From Citrobacter gillenii (GTDB lineage: Bacteria; Pseudomonadota; Gammaproteobacteria; Enterobacterales; Enterobacteriaceae): a stretch of 64,000 nucleotides of DNA. Positions within the stretch are counted from its first letter, which is position 1. Every line of letters starts with the position of its first letter. The DNA lies in contig NZ_SUQN01000002.1 of the NCBI RefSeq assembly GCF_013337685.1, positions 310,001 to 374,000 on the forward strand, given 5' to 3'. This document shows, one piece after another, positions 16,552 to 26,236 of the stretch. Position numbers and translations under genes: made by a program. The notes below the pieces were generated by a model, which worked only from the letters and a program-made list of their open reading frames with translations, did no database searches and had not been told where the DNA came from.

Positions 16552-17853
16552 ATGGCGTCTTTAAATATTAAAAATACCGCGCTTATTCTTGCCAGCATGA
16601 TTGTCGGTGGGGTTATTGCCGTCGGTATCTATCCTTATTTGTCATCAGCAAACGTCCCGACCGACAGTGGCCCCGATGCGCAAAAAGAAGCGCGTAAAGT
16701 CCTGTTCTGGTATGACCCGATGTATCCGAATACCCGTTTTGATAAGCCGGGTAAATCGCCGTTTATGGATATGGATCTGATCCCGAAATATGCCGATGAA
16801 GAGACCGCGAGCGACGCCGCCGCAGGGGTGCGAATCGATCCGACGCAAACCCAAAATCTGGGGCTAAAAACCGAGGCCGTACGTCGTGGACCGCTGCAGT
16901 ATGCACAAACGTTCCCGGCCAACGTTAGCTATAACGAATATCAGTTTGTGATTGTGCAGGCCCGCTCAGCGGGATTTATCGAAAAAGTGTATCCGCTGAC
17001 CGTTGGCGATAAAATTAAGCAAGGCGCGCCGCTGATTGATCTGACCATCCCCGACTGGGTTGAAGCGCAGAGCGAATATCTGCTGCTGCGCGAGACCGGC
17101 GGTACCGCCATTCAAGTCGATGGTATTCTCGAAAGATTGCGTCTGGCCGGGATGCCCGAACAGGACATCCAGCGCTTAAAATCGACGCGGAAAATTCAAA
17201 CCCGCTTCACCCTGCGCGCGCCCATCGATGGGGTGATCACCGCCTTTGATTTGCGCACCGGCATGAACATTTCGAAAGATAACGTGGTAGCAAAAATTCA
17301 GGGCATGGATCCGGTGTGGGTCAGCGCATCGGTCCCGGAGTCTATCGCCTGGCTGATTAAAGACGCCTCGCAGTTTGCGATTACCGTACCCGCCTGGCCG
17401 GATAAAACATTCACCATCAGCAAGTGGAGTATTTTGCCGAGCGTGGATGCCACGACGCGTACCCTCCAGTTACGTTTGCAGGTCGAAAACCCTGACGAGG
17501 CACTCAAGCCGGGGATGAATGCTTACCTCAAGCTGAAAACACAAAGTGAGCCGATGCTGCTGATCCCGTCCAAAGCGCTGATTGATACGGGCAGCGAGCA
17601 GCGGGTGATCACCGTGGATAACGACGGACGCTTTGTGCCGAAGCAGGTTGCCGTATTCCATGAATCTCAGGGGCTAACGGCTATCCGCTCCGGTCTGACG
17701 GAAGGTGAGAAGGTGGTCTCCAGCGGCCTGTTCCTGATTGATTCCGAGGCGAATATCGCCGGGGCGTTGGACCGCATGCGCGCCCGGAAGAGTGGGACGC
17801 CAGACGCCGCGGCTATGCCCGCAATGCCGACCCCGGCGACCCATTCACACTGA
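16552..17853 (+). CDS. cusB: Periplasmic adaptor CusB of the Cu/Ag efflux complex
   Basis: A 433-residue membrane-fusion protein linking CusA to CusC. An N-terminal membrane anchor or signal (about 8-26) is followed by the metal-binding segment FWYDPMYPNTRFDKPGKSPFM, with the Met residues that receive metal from CusF, then biotinyl-lipoyl-like, alpha-hairpin and beta-barrel domains, and a His-rich end (PATHSH). The start at 16552 is chosen by comparison with SilB/CusB N-termini; an in-frame ATG at 16540 is possible. The first residues (MASLNIKN) look more SilB-like, while the body looks closer to CusB. Confidence 0.93.
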   Translation: MASLNIKNTALILASMIVGGVIAVGIYPYLSSANVPTDSGPDAQKEARKVLFWYDPMYPNTRFDKPGKSPFMDMDLIPKYADEETASDAAAGVRIDPTQTQNLGLKTEAVRRGPLQYAQTFPANVSYNEYQFVIVQARSAGFIEKVYPLTVGDKIKQGAPLIDLTIPDWVEAQSEYLLLRETGGTAIQVDGILERLRLAGMPEQDIQRLKSTRKIQTRFTLRAPIDGVITAFDLRTGMNISKDNVVAKIQGMDPVWVSASVPESIAWLIKDASQFAITVPAWPDKTFTISKWSILPSVDATTRTLQLRLQVENPDEALKPGMNAYLKLKTQSEPMLLIPSKALIDTGSEQRVITVDNDGRFVPKQVAVFHESQGLTAIRSGLTEGEKVVSSGLFLIDSEANIAGALDRMRARKSGTPDAAAMPAMPTPATHSH

Positions 17854-17864
17854 GGATATAACAC

Positions 17865-20800
17865 ATGATTGAATGGATTATTCGCCGCTCAGTGGCTAAC
17901 CGTTTTCTGGTGATGATGGGGGCGTTGTTCCTCAGTATTTGGGGAACATGGACCATTATCAACACCCCAGTAGATGCACTGCCGGATCTCTCAGATGTGC
18001 AGGTGATTATTAAAACCAGCTATCCGGGACAGGCGCCACAAATCGTTGAGAATCAGGTCACTTATCCTCTGACCACCACCATGCTGTCGGTGCCTGGTGC
18101 GAAAACGGTGCGCGGTTTCTCGCAGTTTGGTGACTCTTACGTGTATGTCATTTTTGAAGACGGCACCGACCCTTACTGGGCACGCTCCCGTGTACTGGAA
18201 TATCTCAACCAGGTGCAGGGAAAACTGCCCGCAGGCGTCAGCGCGGAAATGGGGCCAGATGCCACCGGCGTCGGCTGGATCTTTGAATATGCGCTGGTGG
18301 ACCGCAGCGGCAAACACGATTTGGCCGAGCTGCGTTCTCTGCAGGACTGGTTTTTAAAGTATGAGTTGAAAACGATTCCCAATGTCGCAGAAGTGGCGTC
18401 GGTAGGCGGTGTGGTCAAAGAGTACCAGGTGGTTATCGACCCGATGAAGCTGACGCAATACGGGATCAGCCTGGCTGAGGTGAAATCGGCGCTGGATGCG
18501 TCTAACCAGGAGGCGGGTGGCTCATCCGTGGAGATGGCGGAAGCGGAATACATGGTGCGTGCCAGCGGGTATCTGCAAACCCTCGATGACTTCAATACTA
18601 TTGTGCTGAAATCCGGGGCTGACGGTGTGCCGGTTTACCTGCGCGATGTTGCCCGCGTGCAAATTGGACCGGAAATGCGCCGTGGCATCGCCGAACTGAA
18701 TGGTGAAGGTGAAGTGGCGGGCGGCGTGGTGATCCTGCGCTCGGGTAAAAATGCACGTGACGTAATCTCCGCCGTCAAAGCCAAACTTGAGACGCTGAAA
18801 AGCAGCCTGCCGGAAGGCGTTGAGGTAGTTACAACATACGATCGCAGTCAGCTTATCGACCGCGCGATTGATAACCTGAGCTACAAGTTGCTGGAAGAGT
18901 TTATCGTTGTGGCGCTGGTGTGTGCGCTGTTCCTGTGGCATATCCGTTCGGCGCTGGTCGCCATTATTTCCCTGCCGCTGGGGCTGTGTATTGCGTTTAT
19001 CGTGATGCATTTCCAGGGACTGAACGCCAACATTATGTCGCTTGGCGGCATCGCCATTGCTGTAGGGGCGATGGTTGATGCCGCGATTGTGATGATTGAG
19101 AACGCGCATAAGCGGCTGGAAGAGTGGGCGCATCAGCATCCGGGAGAAAAGCTGGATAACGCCACGCGCTGGCAGGTGATCACCAACGCCTCGGTGGAAG
19201 TGGGACCGGCGCTATTCATCAGTTTGCTGATTATTACCCTGTCGTTTATCCCTATTTTCACCCTTGAGGGGCAGGAAGGGCGACTGTTTGGCCCGCTGGC
19301 GTTCACCAAAACCTATGCCATGGCCGGGGCCGCATTGCTGGCGATTGTGGTGATCCCAATCCTGATGGGATTCTGGATCCGCGGCACGATCCCGGCGGAA
19401 AGCAGTAACCCGCTTAACCGTTTTCTGATCCGCATTTATCATCCGCTGTTGCTGAAGGTGCTGCACTGGCCGAAGGCCACCCTGCTGGTGGCGGTGTTGT
19501 CGATCCTGACGGTTATTTTCCCGCTCAATAAAGTCGGTGGCGAGTTCTTACCGCAGATCAACGAAGGTGACCTGCTGTATATGCCCTCGACCCTGCCGGG
19601 GATCTCGGCGGCGCAGGCGGCGGATATGCTGCAAAAAACCGACAAGCTGATCATGACCGTGCCGGAAGTGGCGCGGGTATTTGGTAAAACCGGTAAGGCT
19701 GAAACCGCTACCGATTCCGCGCCGCTGGAAATGGTTGAAACCACCATCCAGTTGAAACCGCAGGATCAGTGGCGTCCGGGGATGACGATGGACAAAATCA
19801 TCGAGGAACTGGATAAAACGGTCCGGCTGCCGGGCCTGGCGAACCTGTGGGTACCGCCGATTCGTAACCGCATCGACATGCTGTCTACCGGGATCAAAAG
19901 TCCAATCGGGATTAAGGTCTCGGGCACCGTGCTGGCGGACATTGACGCCACGGCGGAGCAAATCGAAGAGGTGGCGAGGACCGTGCCGGGCGTCGCGTCT
20001 GCGCTGGCGGAACGTCTGGAAGGCGGGCGCTATCTCAGCGTCGATATTCAACGTGAAAAGGCCGCGCGTTATGGCATGACCGTAGGTGATGTACAGCTGT
20101 TCATTACCTCGGCAGTCGGCGGTGCGATGGTGGGCGAAACGGTGGAAGGGATTGCCCGCTATCCGATCAATCTTCGCTACCCGCAAAGCTATCGTGACAG
20201 TCCGGAAGCGTTACGACAATTGCCGGTCCTGACGCCCATGAAGCAACAAATCACGCTGGCGGATGTGGCGGATGTGAAGGTTGTTTCAGGCCCGTCGATG
20301 TTGAAAACCGAGAACGCACGCCCGACCAGCTGGATCTATATCGATGCCCGCGATCGTGACATGGTCTCGGTGGTAAACGATCTGAAAAAAGCGATTGCCG
20401 AAAATGTCCAGCTAAAACCGGGGACCAGCGTGGCGTTTTCGGGCCAGTTTGAGCTGCTTGAACGCGCCAGCCATAAGCTCAAACTGATGGTGCCGATGAC
20501 GCTGATGATCATCTTCGTGCTGCTGTATCTGGCGTTCCGTCGTTTTGGTGAAGCGTTGCTGATTATCACCAGCGTGCCGTTTGCACTGGTGGGTGGGATC
20601 TGGTTCCTCTACTGGATGGGGTTCCATATGTCGGTGGCGACCGGCACTGGATTCATTGCGCTGGCAGGTGTTGCCGCCGAGTTTGGCGTGGTGATGTTGA
20701 TGTATTTGCGTCACGCCATTGAGGCGGAGCCCGCGCTGGAAAATCCGCAGACCTTTACGGTGGCTAAGCTGGATGAGGCGCTGTATCACGGGGCGGTGCT

Positions 20801-21008
20801 TCGTGTGCGCCCCAAAGCGATGACCGTGGCGGTGATTATTGCCGGCCTGCTGCCGATTTTATGGGGCACCGGGGCCGGGTCGGAGGTGATGAGCCGGATT
20901 GCCGCCCCGATGATTGGCGGTATGATCACCGCGCCGCTGCTGTCGCTGTTTATCATTCCGGCGGCGTATAAGCTGATGTGGCTGCACCGCCATCGTTCGC
21001 AGAAATAA
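17865..21008 (+). CDS. cusA: HME-RND Cu(I)/Ag(I) efflux pump CusA
   Basis: A 1047-residue heavy-metal RND transporter with the expected 12 membrane segments and two large periplasmic loops. The N-terminus [16 protein letters not shown] and the heavy-metal RND signature [17 protein letters not shown] (about 400-416, with the proton-relay Asp) are clear. Length matches E. coli CusA (1047). It exports periplasmic and cytoplasmic Cu(I)/Ag(I) through CusB and CusC, driven by protons. It starts 11 bp after cusB and is followed by a strong terminator. No silP ATPase or silG-type gene follows. Confidence 0.96.
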   Translation: MIEWIIRRSVANRFLVMMGALFLSIWGTWTIINTPVDALPDLSDVQVIIKTSYPGQAPQIVENQVTYPLTTTMLSVPGAKTVRGFSQFGDSYVYVIFEDGTDPYWARSRVLEYLNQVQGKLPAGVSAEMGPDATGVGWIFEYALVDRSGKHDLAELRSLQDWFLKYELKTIPNVAEVASVGGVVKEYQVVIDPMKLTQYGISLAEVKSALDASNQEAGGSSVEMAEAEYMVRASGYLQTLDDFNTIVLKSGADGVPVYLRDVARVQIGPEMRRGIAELNGEGEVAGGVVILRSGKNARDVISAVKAKLETLKSSLPEGVEVVTTYDRSQLIDRAIDNLSYKLLEEFIVVALVCALFLWHIRSALVAIISLPLGLCIAFIVMHFQGLNANIMSLGGIAIAVGAMVDAAIVMIENAHKRLEEWAHQHPGEKLDNATRWQVITNASVEVGPALFISLLIITLSFIPIFTLEGQEGRLFGPLAFTKTYAMAGAALLAIVVIPILMGFWIRGTIPAESSNPLNRFLIRIYHPLLLKVLHWPKATLLVAVLSILTVIFPLNKVGGEFLPQINEGDLLYMPSTLPGISAAQAADMLQKTDKLIMTVPEVARVFGKTGKAETATDSAPLEMVETTIQLKPQDQWRPGMTMDKIIEELDKTVRLPGLANLWVPPIRNRIDMLSTGIKSPIGIKVSGTVLADIDATAEQIEEVARTVPGVASALAERLEGGRYLSVDIQREKAARYGMTVGDVQLFITSAVGGAMVGETVEGIARYPINLRYPQSYRDSPEALRQLPVLTPMKQQITLADVADVKVVSGPSMLKTENARPTSWIYIDARDRDMVSVVNDLKKAIAENVQLKPGTSVAFSGQFELLERASHKLKLMVPMTLMIIFVLLYLAFRRFGEALLIITSVPFALVGGIWFLYWMGFHMSVATGTGFIALAGVAAEFGVVMLMYLRHAIEAEPALENPQTFTVAKLDEALYHGAVLRVRPKAMTVAVIIAGLLPILWGTGAGSEVMSRIAAPMIGGMITAPLLSLFIIPAAYKLMWLHRHRSQK

Positions 21009-21014
21009 CGCCTG

Positions 21015-21059
21015 AATAGCGTTGCGCCGGAGAACGTAATACGGCGCAACGCTATTTTT
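21015..21059 (+). terminator. Strong terminator after cusA
   Basis: A 15-bp perfect stem (AATAGCGTTGCGCCG / CGGCGCAACGCTATT) with a 12-base loop, then five T. It overlaps the last codons of the convergent rclR gene. Confidence 0.9.
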
Positions 21060-21906
21060 CCAGCGCCTTGACCCGCTTTCTGTACTCACCCGGCGTGCAG
21101 CCGTATTCACGCAGAAAGACTTTGTGAAACGATGATTCGCTGGCATAGCCCACCGCCTCAGCAATCACGATCAACGGCCGTGAATCACGCGCTAACATCT
21201 GGGCGGCGAATTGCAGACGCAATGTGGTTAAGACCGCGAGCGGCGTGGAGTTTGAGACTTCACGAAACAGTTGCGCGAAGCTGGCCCGCGACATATGCGC
21301 GCGCTGCGCCAGCTCTTCGACAGTCCACGGATGAGCGGGCAACTCCAGCATCAGGTTAGCGATAACCCCCAGTTTGGGATGCAGCAGCAGATTCAACATG
21401 TTTTTGCCCGGCGCGGCCCGTGTCAGCCACTCGCGTACAGCAAGGGTAAACAACGTGGCGCATTGCTGGCTGCATACCACCTCAGAACCTGGCAGCGTGC
21501 TCATTGATTCCCGTTGCAGCAGTTCAATCATGGCTCTCAGCCACTGACCAACAGGGCTATTTTCCTCAGGGGCCAGAATGAGCAATTCCGGCAGTGCGGT
21601 TAAAAAATAGCGTGAAGATGACTGCAACCGTAGGCTTCCGCAGACGAGATGCGTTTGTTCCTCGCCTGACTGGCACAGCCGGTGGGCGGAGTTTTGTGCC
21701 AGCATAACCACTGCGCCAGGATGCAGCGTGTAGGACGAGCCGTCCGGGAGATCAAGCTGAGCCGCACCCTGAGTTACCGTATGCCAGCGAATAACCGACA
21801 GCTCTCCCGCCGCATGTGGCAACTGCCAGTCTCTGCTCAACAAGCAGTTTTTATCAATAGACCCCTGCGGGTCATTAAGCGTTAATAATCGGCTAAGCGC
21901 GTCCAT
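21052..21906 (-). CDS. rclR: Reactive-chlorine-sensing AraC activator RclR
   Basis: A 284-residue AraC-family regulator: an N-terminal cupin-like sensing domain and a C-terminal double helix-turn-helix (about 185-284; WTVEELAQRAHMSRASFAQLFRE, YASESSFHKVFLREYGCTPGEYR). The two cysteines whose oxidation activates E. coli RclR are present at the same positions, Cys21 (DKNCLL) and Cys89 (HLVCGS). It activates the divergent rcl genes in response to HOCl. The ATG at 21906 follows CAGGAG. The intergenic region to rclA is 236 bp. Confidence 0.93.
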   Translation of the reverse strand: MDALSRLLTLNDPQGSIDKNCLLSRDWQLPHAAGELSVIRWHTVTQGAAQLDLPDGSSYTLHPGAVVMLAQNSAHRLCQSGEEQTHLVCGSLRLQSSSRYFLTALPELLILAPEENSPVGQWLRAMIELLQRESMSTLPGSEVVCSQQCATLFTLAVREWLTRAAPGKNMLNLLLHPKLGVIANLMLELPAHPWTVEELAQRAHMSRASFAQLFREVSNSTPLAVLTTLRLQFAAQMLARDSRPLIVIAEAVGYASESSFHKVFLREYGCTPGEYRKRVKALEK

Positions 21907-22142
21907 CAAGACTCCTGAACAATTTTATACCCTTAGGGAGATATCGCCATTATCGCTATAATTTTATATTAAATTAATACCATCAAATGGTTAGTTGGTA
22001 ATATGGTTTGTGCTTTCACAAATTTGCATGGTTCACTTTAGACGATTTGACATAAATAAGCGCGTTATGGATACGCTGTTCATGTTCGTCAGTCCTTATA
22101 CTTCGGGTTAACAAATGAACAGTGATTTTGCAAAGAGGCAGT

Positions 22143-23468
22143 ATGAATCAGTATCAGGCGATCATTATTGGTTTTGGCAAAGCAGGTAAAACGCTGGCGG
22201 CGACGCTGGCAAAAGCAGACTGGAAGGTGGCGATTATTGAGCAGTCCAACACCATGTATGGCGGGACATGTATCAATATCGGCTGTATACCCACTAAAAC
22301 GCTGGTGCATGATGCCGAAATGCAGCATGACTTTGCCGCCGCAATGCAACGCAAAACAGACGTTGTTCGCTTTCTGCGTGATAAAAACTTCCATAACCTT
22401 GCCGGTCTGGACAATGTCGATGTGATTGAAGGGCGCGCTGAGTTTGTTGACAACCATACTGTGCGGGTCATCCAGGCGACCGGCACGCGTGAACTCCGCG
22501 GCGAGAAGATTTTCATTAATACCGGTGCGCAGTCGACGATGCCTGATATTAAAGGATTATCCAGCACACCTGGCGTATTCGACAGCACTGGGTTGCTGAA
22601 TCTGGCGCAGCGTCCTCAGCGGTTGGGGATTTTGGGCGGCGGGTACATTGGCGTGGAATTCGCGTCCATGTTTGCCAATTTTGGAAGCAAGGTCACTATC
22701 TTTGAAGCCGCGCCGCTATTTTTACCGCGTGAAGACCGGGATGTCGCTGATGCCATTGCCCGCATTTTGCGCGACAAAGGTGTCGAGCTGATTCTGAATG
22801 CCAATGTACACTCGGTATCGTCCCAGGACGGTGCGGTACAGATACAGATGCCAGAAGAGACGCATTCGGTGGACGCGCTACTGATCGCCTCGGGGCGTAA
22901 ACCGGCAACGGAAGCACTGCAACTGAAAAATGCTGGCGTGGACGTCAACGATCGGGGCGGAATTATCGTGAATAGATATCTGCGCACCTCGGCAGATAAT
23001 ATCTGGGCCATGGGCGACGTGACTGGCGGATTGCAATTTACCTATATCTCGCTGGATGATTTCCGCATTGTGCGCGACAGTTTATTGGGCGATGGGTTGC
23101 GCAACACCGGCGACCGCCAGAATGTGCCGTATTCCGTGTTTATGACACCGCCGCTTTCTCGCGTGGGGATGAGCGAAGAGCAGGCCAGAGCCAGCGGGGC
23201 GGAGGTTCAGGTCGTGACGTTACCCGTTACGGCGATCCCGCGGGCTCGGGTGATGGATGATACGCGCGGTATGCTCAAAGCCGTGGTTGATGTGAATACC
23301 CAACGGATATTAGGTGTCTCGCTATTGTGTGTGGATTCACATGAAATGATTAATATCGTTAAAACCGTTATGGATGCGGGATTACCCTATACCGTTTTAC
23401 GTGACCAAATATTTACCCACCCGAGCATGAGCGAATCATTAAACGATCTATTCGCATTAGTTAAATAA
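22143..23468 (+). CDS. rclA: Flavin disulfide reductase RclA (reactive chlorine resistance)
   Basis: A 441-residue protein of the pyridine nucleotide-disulfide oxidoreductase family with the length of E. coli RclA. FAD-binding N-terminus (AIIIGFGKAGKTLA), redox-active pair Cys43/Cys48 (GGTCINIGCIPTKT), NAD(P)-binding site (LGILGGGYIGVEFAS), and a C-terminal dimerisation domain with the catalytic-type His in FTHPSMSE. RclA is reported to be a Cu(II) reductase that protects against hypochlorous acid, which fits its place next to cus. The start follows AGAGG. Unlike an uninterrupted operon, it is closed by its own terminator. Confidence 0.94.
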   Translation: MNQYQAIIIGFGKAGKTLAATLAKADWKVAIIEQSNTMYGGTCINIGCIPTKTLVHDAEMQHDFAAAMQRKTDVVRFLRDKNFHNLAGLDNVDVIEGRAEFVDNHTVRVIQATGTRELRGEKIFINTGAQSTMPDIKGLSSTPGVFDSTGLLNLAQRPQRLGILGGGYIGVEFASMFANFGSKVTIFEAAPLFLPREDRDVADAIARILRDKGVELILNANVHSVSSQDGAVQIQMPEETHSVDALLIASGRKPATEALQLKNAGVDVNDRGGIIVNRYLRTSADNIWAMGDVTGGLQFTYISLDDFRIVRDSLLGDGLRNTGDRQNVPYSVFMTPPLSRVGMSEEQARASGAEVQVVTLPVTAIPRARVMDDTRGMLKAVVDVNTQRILGVSLLCVDSHEMINIVKTVMDAGLPYTVLRDQIFTHPSMSESLNDLFALVK

Positions 23469-23491
23469 TAAAACGCTGTGTCTGCCTTTTT

Positions 23492-23517
23492 GCCCCACCC
23501 GTGTGGGGCTTTTTTTA
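23492..23517 (+). terminator. Terminator between rclA and rclB
   Basis: GCCCCAC / GTGGGGC (7-bp stem, short loop), then seven T: a classic Rho-independent terminator 23 bp after rclA. Confidence 0.85.
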
Positions 23518-23639
23518 TGCGTGTAGCACAGTACCTAAATAATACGTATGAACAGTTATTCTGGCGTTACGGATGGCAATAAATAGAATGTGTGAGTTTA
23601 TTATATTAACACTGAATTGACTGGTTAATGGAAATAGAA

Positions 23640-23882
23640 ATGAATATGTTGAAAGCAACTTTACTGATGACCTCTTTACTGACTGCACCTGTCACGTTTT
23701 CCGCGCTGGCGCAGTCGCCAACCGAAATTGCCCACGTTAGCGTGTCAGCCGTCTCAGCCGCGCCTTCTGTGATTGAGGAGGCCATTGCAAAACTGGCGCA
23801 GGAGAAACAGGCATCATCGTGGAAAATCACCTCAATGCGTATTGACAGCAGCACTTACGCTACGGCGATTTTGTACAAGTAA
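23640..23882 (+). CDS. rclB: Small periplasmic protein RclB (DUF1471/YhcN family)
   Basis: An 80-residue exported protein: signal peptide (about 1-24, ending ALAQ) and a DUF1471 domain with the typical end SSWKITSMRIDSSTYATAILYK. It matches E. coli RclB, required for hypochlorous acid resistance by an unknown mechanism. The start at 23640 (MNMLKATLL) is chosen for GGAA spacing; start sites four codons earlier or two later are possible. It lies 11 bp upstream of rclC and about 170 bp after rclA, with the terminator in between. Confidence 0.85.
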   Translation: MNMLKATLLMTSLLTAPVTFSALAQSPTEIAHVSVSAVSAAPSVIEEAIAKLAQEKQASSWKITSMRIDSSTYATAILYK

Positions 23883-23893
23883 GGGCGGTTAGT

Positions 23894-24454
23894 ATGGAAA
23901 AATATCTTCGCTTACTGGGCAAGGCCGATCGCATCGGATTAGCCCTGATTCGCCTGAGCATCGCCATTGTGTTTATCTGGATTGGATTATTAAAATTCGT
24001 TCCATACGAAGCCGACAGTATTACGCCATTCGTGGCCAACAGTCCGCTAATGTCATTTTTTTATGAACATCCGCAAGAGTATCAGCAGCATTTGACGCAT
24101 GAAGGGGAATTTAAACCGCAGGAGCGGGAATGGCAAGCAGCGAATAATACCTACAGCTTCTCTAATGGACTGGGCGTGGTTGAGATAATTATTGCCTTGT
24201 TGGTGCTGGCAAATCCGCTCAGCCGCAGGTTGGGATTAATCGGCGGGATTCTGGCATTCGCTACACCGATTGTCACCCTGTCTTTTTTAATCACCACGCC
24301 GGAAGCATGGGTTATGCCGCTAGGCGATCTGCACCATGGTTTCCCGTATTTATCGGGGGCCGGGCGGCTAGTGTTAAAAGATACATTAATGCTGGCGGGT
24401 GCAGTAATGATTATTGCGGATTCAGCTCGGACCCTCGTTAAGCAGCAGTACTGA
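23894..24454 (+). CDS. rclC: Inner-membrane protein RclC (DUF417)
   Basis: A 186-residue membrane protein with about four hydrophobic segments (about 17-37, 92-112, 118-137, 158-178) and the conserved stretch FVPYEADSITPFVANSPLMS. It corresponds to E. coli RclC (YkgB), needed for resistance to reactive chlorine; the activity is unknown. The C-terminus is about 11 residues shorter than in E. coli. It forms a unit with rclB and ends at a strong terminator. Confidence 0.9.
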   Translation: MEKYLRLLGKADRIGLALIRLSIAIVFIWIGLLKFVPYEADSITPFVANSPLMSFFYEHPQEYQQHLTHEGEFKPQEREWQAANNTYSFSNGLGVVEIIIALLVLANPLSRRLGLIGGILAFATPIVTLSFLITTPEAWVMPLGDLHHGFPYLSGAGRLVLKDTLMLAGAVMIIADSARTLVKQQY

Positions 24455-24517
24455 TTTTCTCACGTTGTACCCTCTGTAAGATAGTATGCCACTAGAGTTT
24501 AATACGGTAATTACCGG

Positions 24518-24542
24518 AGCCAGCATGATGCTGGCTTTTTTT
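24518..24542 (+). terminator. Terminator after rclC
   Basis: AGCCAGCAT / ATGCTGGCT, a nearly loop-free palindrome, followed by seven T. Confidence 0.9.
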
Positions 24543-24662
24543 GCCATAAGCTAAATTCGTTATCCCCAAACCCCTGCTGAAAACGTCTTGTTATTCTTTT
24601 TTGTTATGCTTGTTGCGCAACTTCGCGTGGTTTTAGACTTCACTTCAGCTAGAATTAACCCG

Positions 24663-24725
24663 TATCAAACGTTTTTACATATCAATAAAACATTAAAGAT
24701 AGTTAAAAACTTAAATTTTTATCAA
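24663..24725 (+). promoter_or_regulatory. Three TATCAA repeats upstream of mrkH
   Basis: TATCAA occurs at 24663-24668, 24680-24685 and 24720-24725 on the plus strand, 117-179 bp before the mrkH start, in AT-rich DNA. In Klebsiella MrkH activates its own operon by binding DNA upstream. These copies are candidates for such a site, but I do not recall the exact published motif well enough to assign it. The rest of the 24543-24841 gap shows no gene. Confidence 0.35.
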
Positions 24726-24841
24726 CAGTTTGACATGGAATCCACTAAGGTAATTAAGCGCCAGGAGTGGATGCTGATTTCGTGTTTTTGTCTGCGAACA
24801 AGACCGGAACATTTCTTAAATATGGAAATAAGGGTTTGAGA

Positions 24842-25537
24842 ATGAGCTTTGGATTAGCAAAGGACAACAAGTTTGAAATCATAGCGATCCTGCGCGAAGA
24901 GTTGCACAAGAAGACTAAACTGGAAGTCTTATGTGAAAACAACAGCGTTATCACACAGTTAGAAAAGATTGATTTCGAGCGCTTTGTGCTTTCTCCGCAC
25001 AAAGACATCGTTCCTGAAAAGGTCCAATACTTCATCCTGCACAGTGATAGCGGGATTGTTAAATTTAGCGCCAGATACGAACAGGCGTCCGCAGGTGATG
25101 CGCAAGCAGGGTTGTCGTACCTTATCCCGGATATGATTTTCTTTGCGCAACAGCGACAAAATCAGCGTTTCTCCTTCCTCAAGGGCTATGATTTTTTCTG
25201 TTCTGGTCGTTACAAAAACGGCGAAAATTACTCACTGAAGGTTAAAAATATTTCTCAGGGGGGCTGCGCATTAATCGTTAAGGATGTGAATGCACGATTC
25301 CTTTATAAAGATGCGGTTATTAAAGGTGCCGCCCTGGATTTTGATGTGTTTGGCAGTTTACTGCTTGATCTCAAAGTGATTGATGTCGTCATGATCAATG
25401 AGTTTGATGATGATAATCAGTTGTACTCCTGCTACCAGATATCGTGCGAGTTTGACTATAAGAACCGTCGTGAAGAGGCGGAAGTCGAGAAAATAATCAT
25501 CAAATTTTTAATGAGTAATAAGATTCGAAGTTTATAA
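24842..25537 (+). CDS. mrkH: PilZ-domain c-di-GMP-dependent transcription activator, MrkH homologue
   Basis: A 231-residue protein with the MrkH/YcgR layout: an N-terminal YcgR-N-like beta domain (about 1-95, starting KFEIIAILREELHKKTKLEV) and a C-terminal PilZ domain. The c-di-GMP motifs are intact: R105-Q-N-Q-R109 (RxxxR) and NISQGG near 137-142 ((D/N)xSxxG). In Klebsiella MrkH (234 residues) binds c-di-GMP and switches on type 3 fimbriae (mrkABCDF) and its own operon. The start at 24842 follows AAGGG; the frame continues 25 codons upstream without homology. mrkI follows after 6 bp. Confidence 0.85.
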   Translation: MSFGLAKDNKFEIIAILREELHKKTKLEVLCENNSVITQLEKIDFERFVLSPHKDIVPEKVQYFILHSDSGIVKFSARYEQASAGDAQAGLSYLIPDMIFFAQQRQNQRFSFLKGYDFFCSGRYKNGENYSLKVKNISQGGCALIVKDVNARFLYKDAVIKGAALDFDVFGSLLLDLKVIDVVMINEFDDDNQLYSCYQISCEFDYKNRREEAEVEKIIIKFLMSNKIRSL

Positions 25538-25543
25538 GGAACG

Positions 25544-26140
25544 GTGAACAGGATGTTGATGTGCGGCACTGATAATTTTGTGGGCAGCGGTATGTTCGCC
25601 TATCTGACAAGTAAACATATCCCTATCAAAACATTCCCGTTTGAGGATATGTTGCAGCAATCATCATTGTGCCAACATCAAACAATGGTTTTTAATATCA
25701 TTAACAATGAACAACCGTGTTCTGCAATTGTGCAGTTTTTGAATAAAAACCGATTTAAATTTTATAATAACGTTATTGTCATTGTCGCTGACAGTTTGGT
25801 GGCGAAATTATGTGTTGAGTTATTATATGTGGAAAAGACCATTGTCCTGACGGAAAAGTCATCACTGCGTGATTTTGGACAACTGGCTACGCTGGCGGCT
25901 GGGAAATGGAATCCCCGACTGTATCGGTCGCAGAAAAGGCTCACGGAAAGAGAACAGCAGATCCTCAATCTGTTGGTAAGTGGTTATACTGCCAGAGAAA
26001 TTTCTGAATTAGTCAGTTTGAATTATAAAACGATTCAAGCGCACAAGATGCGGGTCGTTACGAAACTGGGGCTGGCCAATACCTCTGATTTAAATAAATT
26101 AATTATTAGGTTTACCCATAGCTTGTCTTTTTTACCCTGA
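25544..26140 (+). CDS. mrkI: LuxR-type regulator, MrkI homologue
   Basis: A 198-residue regulator with an N-terminal receiver-like domain lacking an obvious phosphoacceptor Asp and a C-terminal LuxR helix-turn-helix (about 131-190; LTEREQQILNLLVSGYTAREISELV). It follows mrkH directly, as mrkI does in the Klebsiella mrkHI operon. The start is uncertain: GTG at 25544 follows AAGGA at short distance; ATG at 25553 and 25559 are alternatives. Low GC content compared with the flanking core genes suggests the island was acquired. Confidence 0.78.
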   Translation: MNRMLMCGTDNFVGSGMFAYLTSKHIPIKTFPFEDMLQQSSLCQHQTMVFNIINNEQPCSAIVQFLNKNRFKFYNNVIVIVADSLVAKLCVELLYVEKTIVLTEKSSLRDFGQLATLAAGKWNPRLYRSQKRLTEREQQILNLLVSGYTAREISELVSLNYKTIQAHKMRVVTKLGLANTSDLNKLIIRFTHSLSFLP

Positions 26141-26236
26141 TCTGAATATTCTTTTCTGATGTGAAATACGTAAAAGTAGATACAATTTGGGAGTGATTTC
26201 GACTGGTTTTTGTTGTGGTGATGGGGGGGAAGGGGT

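Noticed and set aside
17865-21060. Search for silP or a silG-type gene after cusA
   Set aside because: cusA is followed by a terminator and the convergent rclR, so the locus is not a complete sil operon.
24588-24839. 83-codon frame before mrkH
   Set aside because: It overlaps the mrkH leader and contains the repeated TATCAA region; no features of a protein.
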